Shown here: positions 1 to 6,251 of the stretch, in pieces
How the letters are laid out: the number at the start of each line of letters is the position of its first letter
Position numbering within the stretch: the first letter of the stretch is position 1
DNA from: Clostridiaceae bacterium
Lineage (GTDB): Bacteria > Bacillota > Clostridia > Oscillospirales > Acutalibacteraceae
Assembly: GCA_016292705.1 (NCBI GenBank)
Contig: JAEDHZ010000088.1
Coordinates: 1-6,460, forward strand
Reading direction: 5' to 3'
DNA length: 6,460 bases
The notes under the pieces: model-generated
Database searches by the model: none
Seen by the model: only the letters and a program-made list of their open reading frames with translations
What the model was told of the DNA's origin: nothing
Made by a program: the position numbers and the translations under genes

Positions 1-224
1 TTGACTTTCATCTTCCGGAAAAGTTCAAGAACATTGAAATCAAGTATTACGATGTCCACTCAGAGGGCAACACAATCTATGGCAAGGGCGAAGTTGCTCT
101 CCTTCCAGGAAAGGTTATTGACGCTGCCGTAACATTTGAGGGTGACACCATGACAGGCGCTCTTACTCTTCCGTTCCTCGGAAACAAGGAGATTAAACTC
201 AAGGACGGTCATAGAATAGACTGA
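1..224 (+). CDS. C-terminal fragment of an unrecognised protein (5' end outside window)
   Basis: An open frame enters from the left edge (codons begin at position 3) and ends at TGA 222-224, giving 73 residues with no start in view. The piece alternates short hydrophobic stretches with Gly/Asn/Asp turns (for example IEIKYYDV, GEVALLPGKVID, TGALTLPFLGN), which suggests beta-strands, and ends with the charged tail KLKDGHRID. I do not recognise the family. Codon choice resembles the next gene, and the gap to that gene's ATG is only 27 bases with no terminator, so the two are probably cotranscribed. It might support the ligase's pathway, but nothing visible says how. That it is coding is fairly sure; its function is unknown. 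Confidence 0.6.
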   Translation, partial: DFHLPEKFKNIEIKYYDVHSEGNTIYGKGEVALLPGKVIDAAVTFEGDTMTGALTLPFLGNKEIKLKDGHRID

Positions 225-251
225 ATTTAAACGAAGAAATGATGTGAAAAA

Positions 252-1880
252 ATGATTGAATCAGGTAATTATAACTGCTTTGAGTTTTACTGTGCGGCTA
301 CTGAGCAGTATGGCGATTTTGACACAGTTCAGCACATGGACAAGCGTGTCAAACGCTCAGAATTTATTGCTGAGGTAGAGGCGCTGGCGGCTTATTTCTA
401 TCACGAGCTCGGTCTCAGGAGGGGCGATGTTTACACCATCTTCTGCCCGACAAATGTTGAAAGCCTTGTCGGTTTCTATGCACTCAATAAGCTTGGAGTT
501 ATTGTTTCATTTGTTCATCCTCTGCTTCCGTCAGAGATGCTCAAAGAATATGTTGAAACCGGCCGTTCAAAGGGCGTCATGATTCTTGATATACTTATCA
601 AAGATCATGTTGAAACTCTCAACGGACTCGGCGTTCCCGTTCTGCTTTGCAGAAATTCAGATTACGCCGCTCCTCTGAAGGCTGTTGCAACAAGAATAGG
701 AGAAGGGCTTCTTGAAGCAATATTCCCAAAGCTGAAAAACTGCGAGAGCTATTCATCAGCACTGAAAAAATACATGGGAAAGAGCGTTCCCGGTGTTAAG
801 AACAACGCTTCCGACATTGCCGTCTATCTCAACGGCGGAGGTACCACCGGAAAGAGCAAAACCATTATGCACACAAGCAAGGCTATAAACGAGCTTGTTT
901 ACAAAATGGGCTATATTGATGAAATTCAGATTCCCGGCGAGGAGGCTGAAATAATCATTCTTCCGTTCTTCCATGCGTTTGGTCTTTGCGTTGCGGCACA
1001 CATGGCTCTTTGCAATGCGGCAAGAATTATTCCGTTGATGCGCTTTGACGCAAGGCTTGTTGTCAAGCTTTATAAAAACAACCGCATTGTCGGCATGGGC
1101 GGAATTCCGAATATGTTCAAAAAGCTTTATCGTGCAAAGGGATTTGACGGGCCTCACCTTTCAAACACAAGGATGATGTTCGTCGGCGGAGATGACCTTT
1201 CACCTTCGTTCTTGAATGACTTTAACGAAATGCTTGAACGCAACGGAACTTCGGCAAGACTCAGGCAGGGCTACGGCCTCACTGAAGTCTGCGCCGCTTG
1301 TTGCACAAACACAAACTGGGTGAACAAGGACGGCTCAATCGGAAAACCGCTTGAGGGCATACGCATGGAAATCTGGGACGATGACTGCAAACCTCTTCCG
1401 GCAGGTCAGGTTGGTGAAATCTGCATTTCCGGCTCAACTGTCATGGCCGGTTATCTGACCGAGACAGGCGAAAGGGGAGTAGGCCTTTATTATGATGAGG
1501 AAGGCACTGCCTGGGTAAGAAGCGGAGACCTCGGATATTATGATGAGGAGGGTTTCTTCTTCTTTGCCGGACGCAAAAAACGCCTTATCATTATTTCCGG
1601 CTACAATGTCTATCCGGTAGATATTGAAAACCTTATGGATACTCTTCCGTTTATTAAGGAGAGCTGCGTCGTAAGAGGAGAAAAGGACGGAAAGCCGATT
1701 GTCAGACTTTATGCTTCATTGAAGCAAAAGGGAGACGAGGAGGAGTTCAAGGCAAAAATCATTGAAATATGCGAAGAAAAGCTTGATAAGTTTTCTGTTC
1801 CGCGTGAAATCGTTTTCCTGAACGAACTTCCGCATACACCGCTTGAAAAGGTTGACTTCATGGAGTTGGAAAAGCTTTAA
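252..1880 (+). CDS. AMP-forming acyl-CoA synthetase-like enzyme (ANL superfamily)
   Basis: A 542-residue, full-length member of the adenylate-forming superfamily. These enzymes activate a carboxylic acid with ATP to an acyl-adenylate and usually pass it to CoA or a carrier protein in the cytoplasm. The core motifs are in order: the phosphate loop NGGGTTGKSK (194-203), FFHAFG, the YGLTE motif (341-345), SGD with ribose-binding Asp426, the hinge GRKKR (440-444), SGYNVYP, and a C-terminal domain ending in LPHTPLEKVDF with the catalytic-type Lys533. Two deviations stand out: the loop has GKSK where GxPK is usual, and Glu532 replaces the common Gly before the Lys. The start ATG has only a weak purine-rich stretch upstream (GAAG near 233-236), so translation may depend on the gene 27 bases upstream. 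No signal peptide or membrane segment is seen. The substrate cannot be read from sequence; a fatty or aromatic acid is equally possible. Confidence 0.9.
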   Translation: MIESGNYNCFEFYCAATEQYGDFDTVQHMDKRVKRSEFIAEVEALAAYFYHELGLRRGDVYTIFCPTNVESLVGFYALNKLGVIVSFVHPLLPSEMLKEYVETGRSKGVMILDILIKDHVETLNGLGVPVLLCRNSDYAAPLKAVATRIGEGLLEAIFPKLKNCESYSSALKKYMGKSVPGVKNNASDIAVYLNGGGTTGKSKTIMHTSKAINELVYKMGYIDEIQIPGEEAEIIILPFFHAFGLCVAAHMALCNAARIIPLMRFDARLVVKLYKNNRIVGMGGIPNMFKKLYRAKGFDGPHLSNTRMMFVGGDDLSPSFLNDFNEMLERNGTSARLRQGYGLTEVCAACCTNTNWVNKDGSIGKPLEGIRMEIWDDDCKPLPAGQVGEICISGSTVMAGYLTETGERGVGLYYDEEGTAWVRSGDLGYYDEEGFFFFAGRKKRLIIISGYNVYPVDIENLMDTLPFIKESCVVRGEKDGKPIVRLYASLKQKGDEEEFKAKIIEICEEKLDKFSVPREIVFLNELPHTPLEKVDFMELEKL

Positions 1881-1939
1881 TTGATGAAAGTTTGAACTCT
1901 TTGCAGAAGAACAATAATTTAAATACGGAGATAATTATC

Positions 1940-2026
1940 GTGGGTAAATTTTCATTTGCCAAAACTGTTGTCGGCAATATTTCTGACGGAATTGACGGTT
2001 TCAAGGTAAAGTTTGAAGCTATCTGA
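1940..2026 (+). CDS. possible 28-residue small protein
   Basis: A GTG start at 1940 is preceded by GGAG (1927-1930) at a 9-base spacing. The frame encodes MGKFSFAKTVVGNISDGIDGF followed by KVKFEAI, then tandem stops TGA-TAA. The same frame stays open upstream to the end of the ligase gene, so a TTG start at 1892 (44 residues) is also possible but has no convincing ribosome site. The peptide has no membrane segment and I recognise no family. It lies between the ligase stop and the strong terminator, so it would be on the ligase transcript. It could be a real small gene, a remnant of a longer gene, or chance. The ribosome site and double stop are the only support. Confidence 0.3.
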   Translation: MGKFSFAKTVVGNISDGIDGFKVKFEAI

Positions 2027-2083
2027 TAATTACTCTTCTCCGGTTTTGCTGCTGAAAAGCAGAAGTTTAACGAATGAAGAATC

Positions 2084-2144
2084 GAAGCTATGTGTTGCAT
2101 AGGGCGGCTGATCGTTTCCCTGCATTGCATAGCTTTTTCTTTTT
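2084..2144 (+). terminator. rho-independent terminator of the ligase operon
   Basis: A long hairpin: 2085-2092 (AAGCTATG) pairs with 2128-2135 (CATAGCTT). Pairing continues inward through two G-T wobbles and one mismatch to TTGCA/TGCA-type pairing, then GGG (2102-2104 region) with CCC (2118-2120) around a loop of about 13 bases. TTTTTCTTTTT follows at once (2134-2144). It closes the upstream unit and lies before the promoter of the next gene. An in-frame ATG at 2074 sits just before it and so is not a credible start for the flavoprotein. Confidence 0.8.
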
Positions 2145-2160
2145 GGCTGTTAGAGATTTG

Positions 2161-2189
2161 TTGAAATGTCGGAGGTATTATGATATACT
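2161..2189 (+). promoter_or_regulatory. SigA-type promoter of the flavoprotein gene
   Basis: TTGAAA (2161-2166), a 17-base spacer and TATACT (2184-2189) match the housekeeping consensus at ten of twelve positions. Transcription would begin near 2196, giving a leader of about 37 bases before the ATG at 2233. It stands 17 bases after the T-tract of the preceding terminator, so the gene is probably its own transcription unit. Confidence 0.72.
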
Positions 2190-2232
2190 TAACGCAGTGT
2201 ACTTCCAAAAAATATACAAACGGAGCGTGCTT

Positions 2233-3585
2233 ATGAGAGTACTGGTATTGAACGGCAGTCCGAAGGGCGATTACAGCATAACATTGCAGACAATTAAATT
2301 TCTACGCATTAAAAATCCTGAACATGAATTTGAAGTTCTGAATGTCGGAAAGTATATCAGAAAATTTGAAAAGGATTTTTCACAGCCGAAGGAAGCGTTG
2401 GAAAAGGCAGATTTGCTCCTTTTCTCCTATCCTGTGTACACCTTCATTGCGCCCTGTCAGCTCCACCGCTTTATCGAGCTGATGAAGCAGAACAATGTTG
2501 ATCTCAGCGGAAAATTTGCAACTCAGCTTTCAACCTCAAAACATTTCTATGATGTGACGGCGCATCGGTATATTGAGGATAACTGCTATGACATGGGGCT
2601 GAAATATATCCGTGGTCTTTCAGCAGATATGGACGACCTGCTGACCGAAAAGGGACAGAGGGAAGCGCTCGATTTCTTCAGCTTTGTTTGCTGGAGTGTC
2701 CGGAACAACAGCTTTGAAAAAGCACCGCAGGCAATGCCCGCTCCGAAAAACATTCCGGCGACAGTTCCGGAGAGCACAGGAGAAAAAAAGGGCGATGTTG
2801 TAATTGTTACCGATTGCGAAGAGGGTGAAACCCAGCTGAAAGCAATGATTGACCGTTTCCGTGCGGTGTTTCCGCTGAAAACACGGATTGTTAATATCCG
2901 TGAATATCCGTTGAGCGGGGGCTGTCTCGGCTGCTTCAATTGCGCCGTTTCAGGAAAATGTGTTTATAAGGACGGCTTTGACGAATTTCTTCGTGGTTCC
3001 ATTCAGTCTGCTCAGGCAATTGTGTATGCTTTCACAATCAAGGATCACTCAATGGGTGCAAGGTTCAAGATGTATGACGACCGCCAGTTCTGCAACGGTC
3101 ACCGTACCGTCACAATGGGTATGCCTTTCGGCTATCTTGTCAGCGGCAACTATTCAAAGGAAATGAATCTTCAGACCATCATTGAGGGCAGGGCACAGGT
3201 TGGCGGAAACTTCCTCGCCGGTGTTGCAACGGATGAAACGGACACGGACAACGAAATCGACAAAATGGCTGCAAGGCTTGTTTATGCTCTTGAAAGCAAG
3301 TATACTCCGCCGCAGAATTTTCTCGGTGTTGGCGGAATGAAGATTTTCCGTGACCTCATCTGGCAGATGCAGGGCATGATGCGTGCCGACCACAAGTTCT
3401 ATAAAGCTCACGGTCAATACGACTTTCCGCACAAGCGCATGGGCAGGATAATCGGAATGTACTTTGTCGGTGCATTGCTTGCAAATGACAAAATAAAATC
3501 CAAAATGGGCAACAAGATGAATGAGGGTATGCTGATGCCGTATAAAAAGCTTTTTGACAAGCTTGAAAAGGACAACAAAAAATAA
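2233..3585 (+). CDS. tandem flavodoxin-fold oxidoreductase with Isf-like cysteine motif
   Basis: A 450-residue cytoplasmic protein with two NADPH-dependent FMN reductase/flavodoxin-like units. Domain 1 (about 1-160) starts MRVLVLNGSPKGDYSIT, whose GSPK (8-11) is the family's FMN-phosphate loop, and has YPVY (66-69) with PCQLHRF, as in this family. A Pro/Ala-rich linker (164-182) leads to domain 2 (about 187-370), which has GCLGCFNC with Cys231, 234, 237 and 243 spaced CX2CX2CX5C, the compact spacing that binds a [4Fe-4S] cluster in iron-sulfur flavoproteins (Isf). Domain 2 lacks a clear GSP loop and domain 1 lacks the cysteines. A basic tail rich in Met and Lys follows. The start at 2233 is chosen because it has ACGGAG 7 bases upstream, begins exactly at the conserved first strand and lies after promoter and terminator; the frame is open back to 2074 without meaning. 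The likely role is electron transfer or reduction of an unknown substrate. Confidence 0.85.
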   Translation: MRVLVLNGSPKGDYSITLQTIKFLRIKNPEHEFEVLNVGKYIRKFEKDFSQPKEALEKADLLLFSYPVYTFIAPCQLHRFIELMKQNNVDLSGKFATQLSTSKHFYDVTAHRYIEDNCYDMGLKYIRGLSADMDDLLTEKGQREALDFFSFVCWSVRNNSFEKAPQAMPAPKNIPATVPESTGEKKGDVVIVTDCEEGETQLKAMIDRFRAVFPLKTRIVNIREYPLSGGCLGCFNCAVSGKCVYKDGFDEFLRGSIQSAQAIVYAFTIKDHSMGARFKMYDDRQFCNGHRTVTMGMPFGYLVSGNYSKEMNLQTIIEGRAQVGGNFLAGVATDETDTDNEIDKMAARLVYALESKYTPPQNFLGVGGMKIFRDLIWQMQGMMRADHKFYKAHGQYDFPHKRMGRIIGMYFVGALLANDKIKSKMGNKMNEGMLMPYKKLFDKLEKDNKK

Positions 3586-3720
3586 TCAAATTCATCGCCG
3601 TACGGTTTATCGCAGAGTACTGAAGTCTGAATTTCTGTGTTCAAGACCGCAGAATAATCATGAGTTCCCCGAATTGTTCTGATACATATATTTTGAAACG
3701 GACTGAATCATTATTACAAC

Positions 3721-3748
3721 TTGTCAGTTAACAAGGATTCAATATAAG
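3721..3748 (+). promoter_or_regulatory. likely SigA-type promoter of the membrane-anchored propeller gene
   Basis: TTGTCA (3721-3726), 16 bases, then TATAAG (3743-3748). Transcription would start near 3755, about 35 bases before the ATG at 3790. The surrounding spacer (3586-3789, about 200 bases) holds no gene that I can support and no clear terminator, so read-through from the flavoprotein gene is also possible. Confidence 0.5.
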
Positions 3749-3789
3749 CCGCTTCTTAGCTTTACTGCCGGAAAGGACAGAGGTTTTTT

Positions 3790-4653
3790 ATGAACGGACA
3801 GATTACAAAAGTCAATAGAATACTGTCATCGGTTTTTGCTTTTGTGCTTGCGATTCTTTCAACAGTGACGCTGTGGATTGATATGCTTTCAGAGCCTCAG
3901 CGCTGCGACACGGCGAAAACGAATATAGTAGGTGTGGGTGCATATTTTTGTTCGCAGGGTATGACAACGGACGGTGAAAGCCTTTTCTTTTCCTCAAAAT
4001 CAACCCTTGTTCAGACGGAAATGAACGGTAAAACCGTTCTGAACGCCAATTATTTCGCAATCCCGAAAGAGCTTTCGGAAAAGTATTCCATCAAGCATAT
4101 CGGCGGTCTGAGTTATTATAACGGATATATTTATGCAGGGCTTGAGGACAGCAAAAAGTGGAACTATCCGATTGTCGGAGTATACGACGCAAAAACGCTT
4201 GAGCTTTCCGAGTTTTATGTTTTAGACAGCGAGAAGATAACAAGGGGGCTGCCATGGGTTTGCGTTAACCCCGAAAACGGCTTGCTTTATTGCTGCGACC
4301 ATTCAAAAGAACCGACAAAGCTCTTCGCTTTCGACACGGCAGACCACATGCGCCCGATTCGGGAGGTTCAGCTCAGTGAAACCGTCAGATCAATTCAGGG
4401 TGCAGAGTTTTTTGAAAGCACTCTTCTGGTTGCAACAAATGACGGGACACAGGCGATTTACAACATCAATCCCGAAAATGGAGCTGTCAGCAAACTGTTT
4501 GACCGTAACCTCACAAAATTCAGCGAGGGGGAGGGTATGACCGTTGCAAAAAAGGACGGAAAGCCGGTTATTCTTGCAATGGATATGGGACCGCTTTTCG
4601 TCAATGCCTTTGTGCGTGAATACGAGATTCCGGGGGATTTACAAAAGGGATGA
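3790..4653 (+). CDS. membrane-anchored protein with beta-propeller-like exterior, function unknown
   Basis: A 287-residue protein. The N-terminus MNGQITKVNR is followed by one hydrophobic segment (about 11-30), with no obvious cleavage site after it (DMLSEPQ), so it probably anchors the protein with its body outside the cell. The rest shows propeller-like repeats: a GG-L-YY-NG-YIYAGLED strand set (105-120) then VGVYDAKTLEL (129-139); WVCVNPENGLLYCCD (156-170) then LFAFDTADHM; an AEFFESTLLVATND blade (205-218) then AIYNINPENGAV; and EGEGMTVAKKDGKPVILAMD (246-265). This alternation of 'is displayed' strands and 'derives from' loops is typical of NHL/YncE-like or SdiA-regulated-type propellers, but I cannot assign a family. 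The start has AGAGG (3779-3783) 6 bases upstream. About three to four blades are visible, fewer than a closed ring needs, so it may be divergent or incomplete. It converges on the lectin-like gene. No catalytic motif is seen. Confidence 0.75.
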   Translation: MNGQITKVNRILSSVFAFVLAILSTVTLWIDMLSEPQRCDTAKTNIVGVGAYFCSQGMTTDGESLFFSSKSTLVQTEMNGKTVLNANYFAIPKELSEKYSIKHIGGLSYYNGYIYAGLEDSKKWNYPIVGVYDAKTLELSEFYVLDSEKITRGLPWVCVNPENGLLYCCDHSKEPTKLFAFDTADHMRPIREVQLSETVRSIQGAEFFESTLLVATNDGTQAIYNINPENGAVSKLFDRNLTKFSEGEGMTVAKKDGKPVILAMDMGPLFVNAFVREYEIPGDLQKG

Positions 4654-4729
4654 CTCTCTTTTGTGAGGGGCTTCGTCATCATTAAAATCAATATCAGCGC
4701 AGCATACAAATAAGTGCAGAGCATCAGAA

Positions 4730-4766
4730 AACAGCACCCGTTGCCATTGCGGTAACGGGCGCTGTT
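4730..4766. terminator. bidirectional hairpin terminator between convergent genes
   Basis: AACAGC (4730-4735) pairs with GCTGTT (4761-4766). After one A/C mismatch, CCCGTTGCC (4737-4745) pairs with GGTAACGGG (4751-4759), with one G-T wobble, around the loop ATTGC. On the - strand the stem is followed by TTTTCTGATG, so it best fits the end of the lectin-like gene, whose stop is 12 bases away. On the + strand the tail is only GTGTTGTGCTTATT, a weaker end for the propeller gene that stops at 4653. The stretch 4654-4729 otherwise shows nothing. Confidence 0.8.
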
Positions 4767-4778
4767 GTGTTGTGCTTA

Positions 4779-6041
4779 TTATCTGTTTTGAAGCTTTTCC
4801 TTGACAAAGGCAAAGAAGGCTTTAACAAATCTTGCAAATGCGGCGAAAACATTATCGGTGTAGTCTTCCGTGTTCATGTTTTCCTTTGTGAGGGGAGCGC
4901 AGGTGTTAGTGGCGTTGTCATAATAGAGATACTGAGGCCAGTTACTATCGCTGTTAATTGTCATCTGCTCTGAACTGTAACACATCTGAAGCATGAGGGG
5001 ATTGAAGCAGTCGAGGAACGGGTTGTGCTGAATATTTTTGATATACCAGGTGTTGTCCGGGAAAAGAGCAGTTGAAGAGTCAATTCTTCTGTCGGGAGAA
5101 ATGTATTTTTCTGTTCCGTTTCTCTTGGCGCGGTTCATGTAAATTAAAGAGAACTTTTTGTTCGTTTCAACCGTTGTTGCTCCGAATGACTGGGCGGAAA
5201 CTTCAATTCTGTTGTCACTGAGCTTTCGGCTGCCTTCAATGAACGGAGGCGTCTGGAAACCGTATTTGCAGATTATGTTCATTTTGACGCCGTCAGCCTT
5301 CATGGCCTTGAGAGTATTCTCAAGCTTATTCTGAACATTATAATGGTAATTATCAATCTTTTCAACAAGCACTTTGTAGGTCGTTTCGCTTTCATCTTTG
5401 AAAACAACCTTCTTTGCCTGTTCATAGTTTTCATCGTTGACCATTGCCCAGTATCCGGGCGAGGTTGCGTATGTTGCAACGAGGAGTCTTTGAAGAATTT
5501 TTCCGGAAACCTTGTTGAAGATAGCCTCTGCCGCCGTTGTTCCGACCTTGAGAAGTCCGGTTGTTTGTGCGTAAGCAATGCTTGCTTTCTCGTTGTTTGA
5601 GTTGTTCCAATATCCGAGGAAATCCTCATTTCCCCAGTTGTGGCGATGCATCTGAAGATAGTATTCGCCGTTGTCATAGGTTTCAAAAGTAACGGTATCT
5701 GCCCAGAAAGTGAATGTCTCACCCGTTACCCACTGCCAATCGTTGAGAGTGACCTCATCCGTTGCACCAAGCCAGTATTGAGCCTTGCTGCCTTTTGCAA
5801 TAAGAGACTTTACAACCTCGTATTCGTCCGAGGATGTTATTGTTGCAAGATATCCGCCAAGAGTTTCGCAGTATGCTTTTGCGTCCTTCCAGGACATGGA
5901 TTCGTCAAAACGCTGATAGGTGTGTCCATTGAATGTTGCCTTTCCGTCATCAACAGCAGCTGCGCTGAAAGCTGGAAGCATGAACGAACACATCAGCACA
6001 AATATGAGAAAAAAGGAAACAACTTTTCTTGTTTTATTCAT
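4779..6041 (-). CDS. secreted C-type lectin-like domain protein with hydrolase-like C-terminal half
   Basis: A 420-residue exported protein. A Sec signal peptide (1-29: MNKTRK, hydrophobic core 7-24, then AFSAAA) is followed by a C-type lectin-like domain (about 37-158): FNGHTYQRF, SWKDAKAYC (50-58), GGYLATITS, YWLGA (89-93, the WIGL position) and WQWVTGE (102-108), ending NNSNNEKASIAYA. Such domains bind carbohydrate or protein. Cys58 has no partner, because the final strand's usual Cys is absent. Residues about 180-385 (YWAMVNDENYEQAKK, IDNYHYNVQ, IICKYGF, NTWYIKNIQHN, WPQYLYYD) recall the C-terminal half of secreted clostridial alpha/beta-hydrolases, including a possible His339 of the active site, but no GxSxG is present. 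The end (396-420) is an amphipathic aromatic/basic helix that may touch the membrane. The start at 6041 is preferred over an in-frame ATG nine codons upstream because of GAGGAGGT at 6056-6049 and the classic signal peptide. Confidence 0.85.
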   Translation of the reverse strand: MNKTRKVVSFFLIFVLMCSFMLPAFSAAAVDDGKATFNGHTYQRFDESMSWKDAKAYCETLGGYLATITSSDEYEVVKSLIAKGSKAQYWLGATDEVTLNDWQWVTGETFTFWADTVTFETYDNGEYYLQMHRHNWGNEDFLGYWNNSNNEKASIAYAQTTGLLKVGTTAAEAIFNKVSGKILQRLLVATYATSPGYWAMVNDENYEQAKKVVFKDESETTYKVLVEKIDNYHYNVQNKLENTLKAMKADGVKMNIICKYGFQTPPFIEGSRKLSDNRIEVSAQSFGATTVETNKKFSLIYMNRAKRNGTEKYISPDRRIDSSTALFPDNTWYIKNIQHNPFLDCFNPLMLQMCYSSEQMTINSDSNWPQYLYYDNATNTCAPLTKENMNTEDYTDNVFAAFARFVKAFFAFVKEKLQNR

Positions 6042-6048
6042 AAAAAAT

Positions 6049-6056
6049 ACCTCCTC
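6049..6056 (-). promoter_or_regulatory. strong ribosome binding site that sets the lectin-like gene start
   Basis: GAGGAGGT on the - strand lies 7 bases before the ATG at 6041. The alternative upstream in-frame ATG (6068) would place this site inside the coding region and prepend MKRFEEVFF to the signal peptide, so the downstream start is favoured. Confidence 0.85.
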
Positions 6057-6069
6057 AAATCTTTTCAAG

Positions 6070-6098
6070 ATAATAACATATTGTTAAATTTTTGTAAA
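6070..6098 (-). promoter_or_regulatory. SigA-type promoter with extended -10 for the lectin-like gene
   Basis: Read on the - strand: TTTACA (6098-6093), 17 bases, TATTAT (6075-6070), with TGT directly before the -10 (extended -10). Transcription would begin near 6063, leaving about 22 bases to the ATG and room for the ribosome site. A second TTAACA hexamer (6087-6082) sits 11 bp downstream of the -35 start, inside the spacer, which could be an operator. Confidence 0.65.
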
Positions 6099-6210
6099 TA
6101 CGCAAAGAAATATTTAACAATTTAATATAAATTTAACACATAGCTATCGCTCAATTATACGAAATAAATTGGTTTTAATTTCTCATTGCAAATATACATC
6201 TGGCTACGGG

Positions 6211-6224
6211 TGCTAATATATAAT
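6211..6224 (+). promoter_or_regulatory. probable -10 region of the alkaline phosphatase gene
   Basis: TGCTAATAT (6211-6219, extended -10 form) overlaps a perfect TATAAT (6219-6224). No good -35 lies at the right distance (TTGCAA at 6186-6191 is too far away), so the promoter may need an activator. The leader would be about 20 bases, with GGGAGG (6239-6244) 7 bases before the ATG at 6252. Confidence 0.4.
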
Positions 6225-6251
6225 TAAATATTACAAATGGGAGGAAATAGT

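Noticed and set aside
2049..2062. CTGCT-GAAA-AGCAG small hairpin
   Set aside because: Only 5 bp with no T-tract, and the far stronger terminator hairpin lies just downstream.
1858..2208. 116-codon open frame on the - strand
   Set aside because: It has no convincing start signals, covers the terminator and promoter of the + strand, and reads as low-complexity sequence unrelated to a known protein.
2074..2232. N-terminal extension of the flavoprotein from an ATG at 2074
   Set aside because: It spans a strong terminator and the gene's own promoter, has no ribosome site, and its residues show no family similarity; the conserved first strand starts at 2233.
3625..3654. Imperfect inverted repeat (GTCTGAA ... 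TTCAAGAC) after the flavoprotein gene
   Set aside because: Seven pairs with a bulge and no T-run after it; too weak to call a terminator.
6017..6041. Lipoprotein signal (Cys at residue 18 of the lectin-like protein)
   Set aside because: The residues before the Cys (VLM) do not fit a lipobox, the Cys is inside the hydrophobic core, and a normal AFSAAA cleavage region follows.
5640..6125. 161-codon + strand frame across the lectin-like gene
   Set aside because: It is antisense to a well-supported secreted protein and its promoter; it has no ribosome site and a cysteine-rich composition typical of a shadow frame.
6154..6159. Perfect TATAAT on the - strand as the lectin-like gene's promoter
   Set aside because: No -35 hexamer at 16-18 bp, and a better complete promoter with extended -10 lies closer to the gene at 6098-6070.
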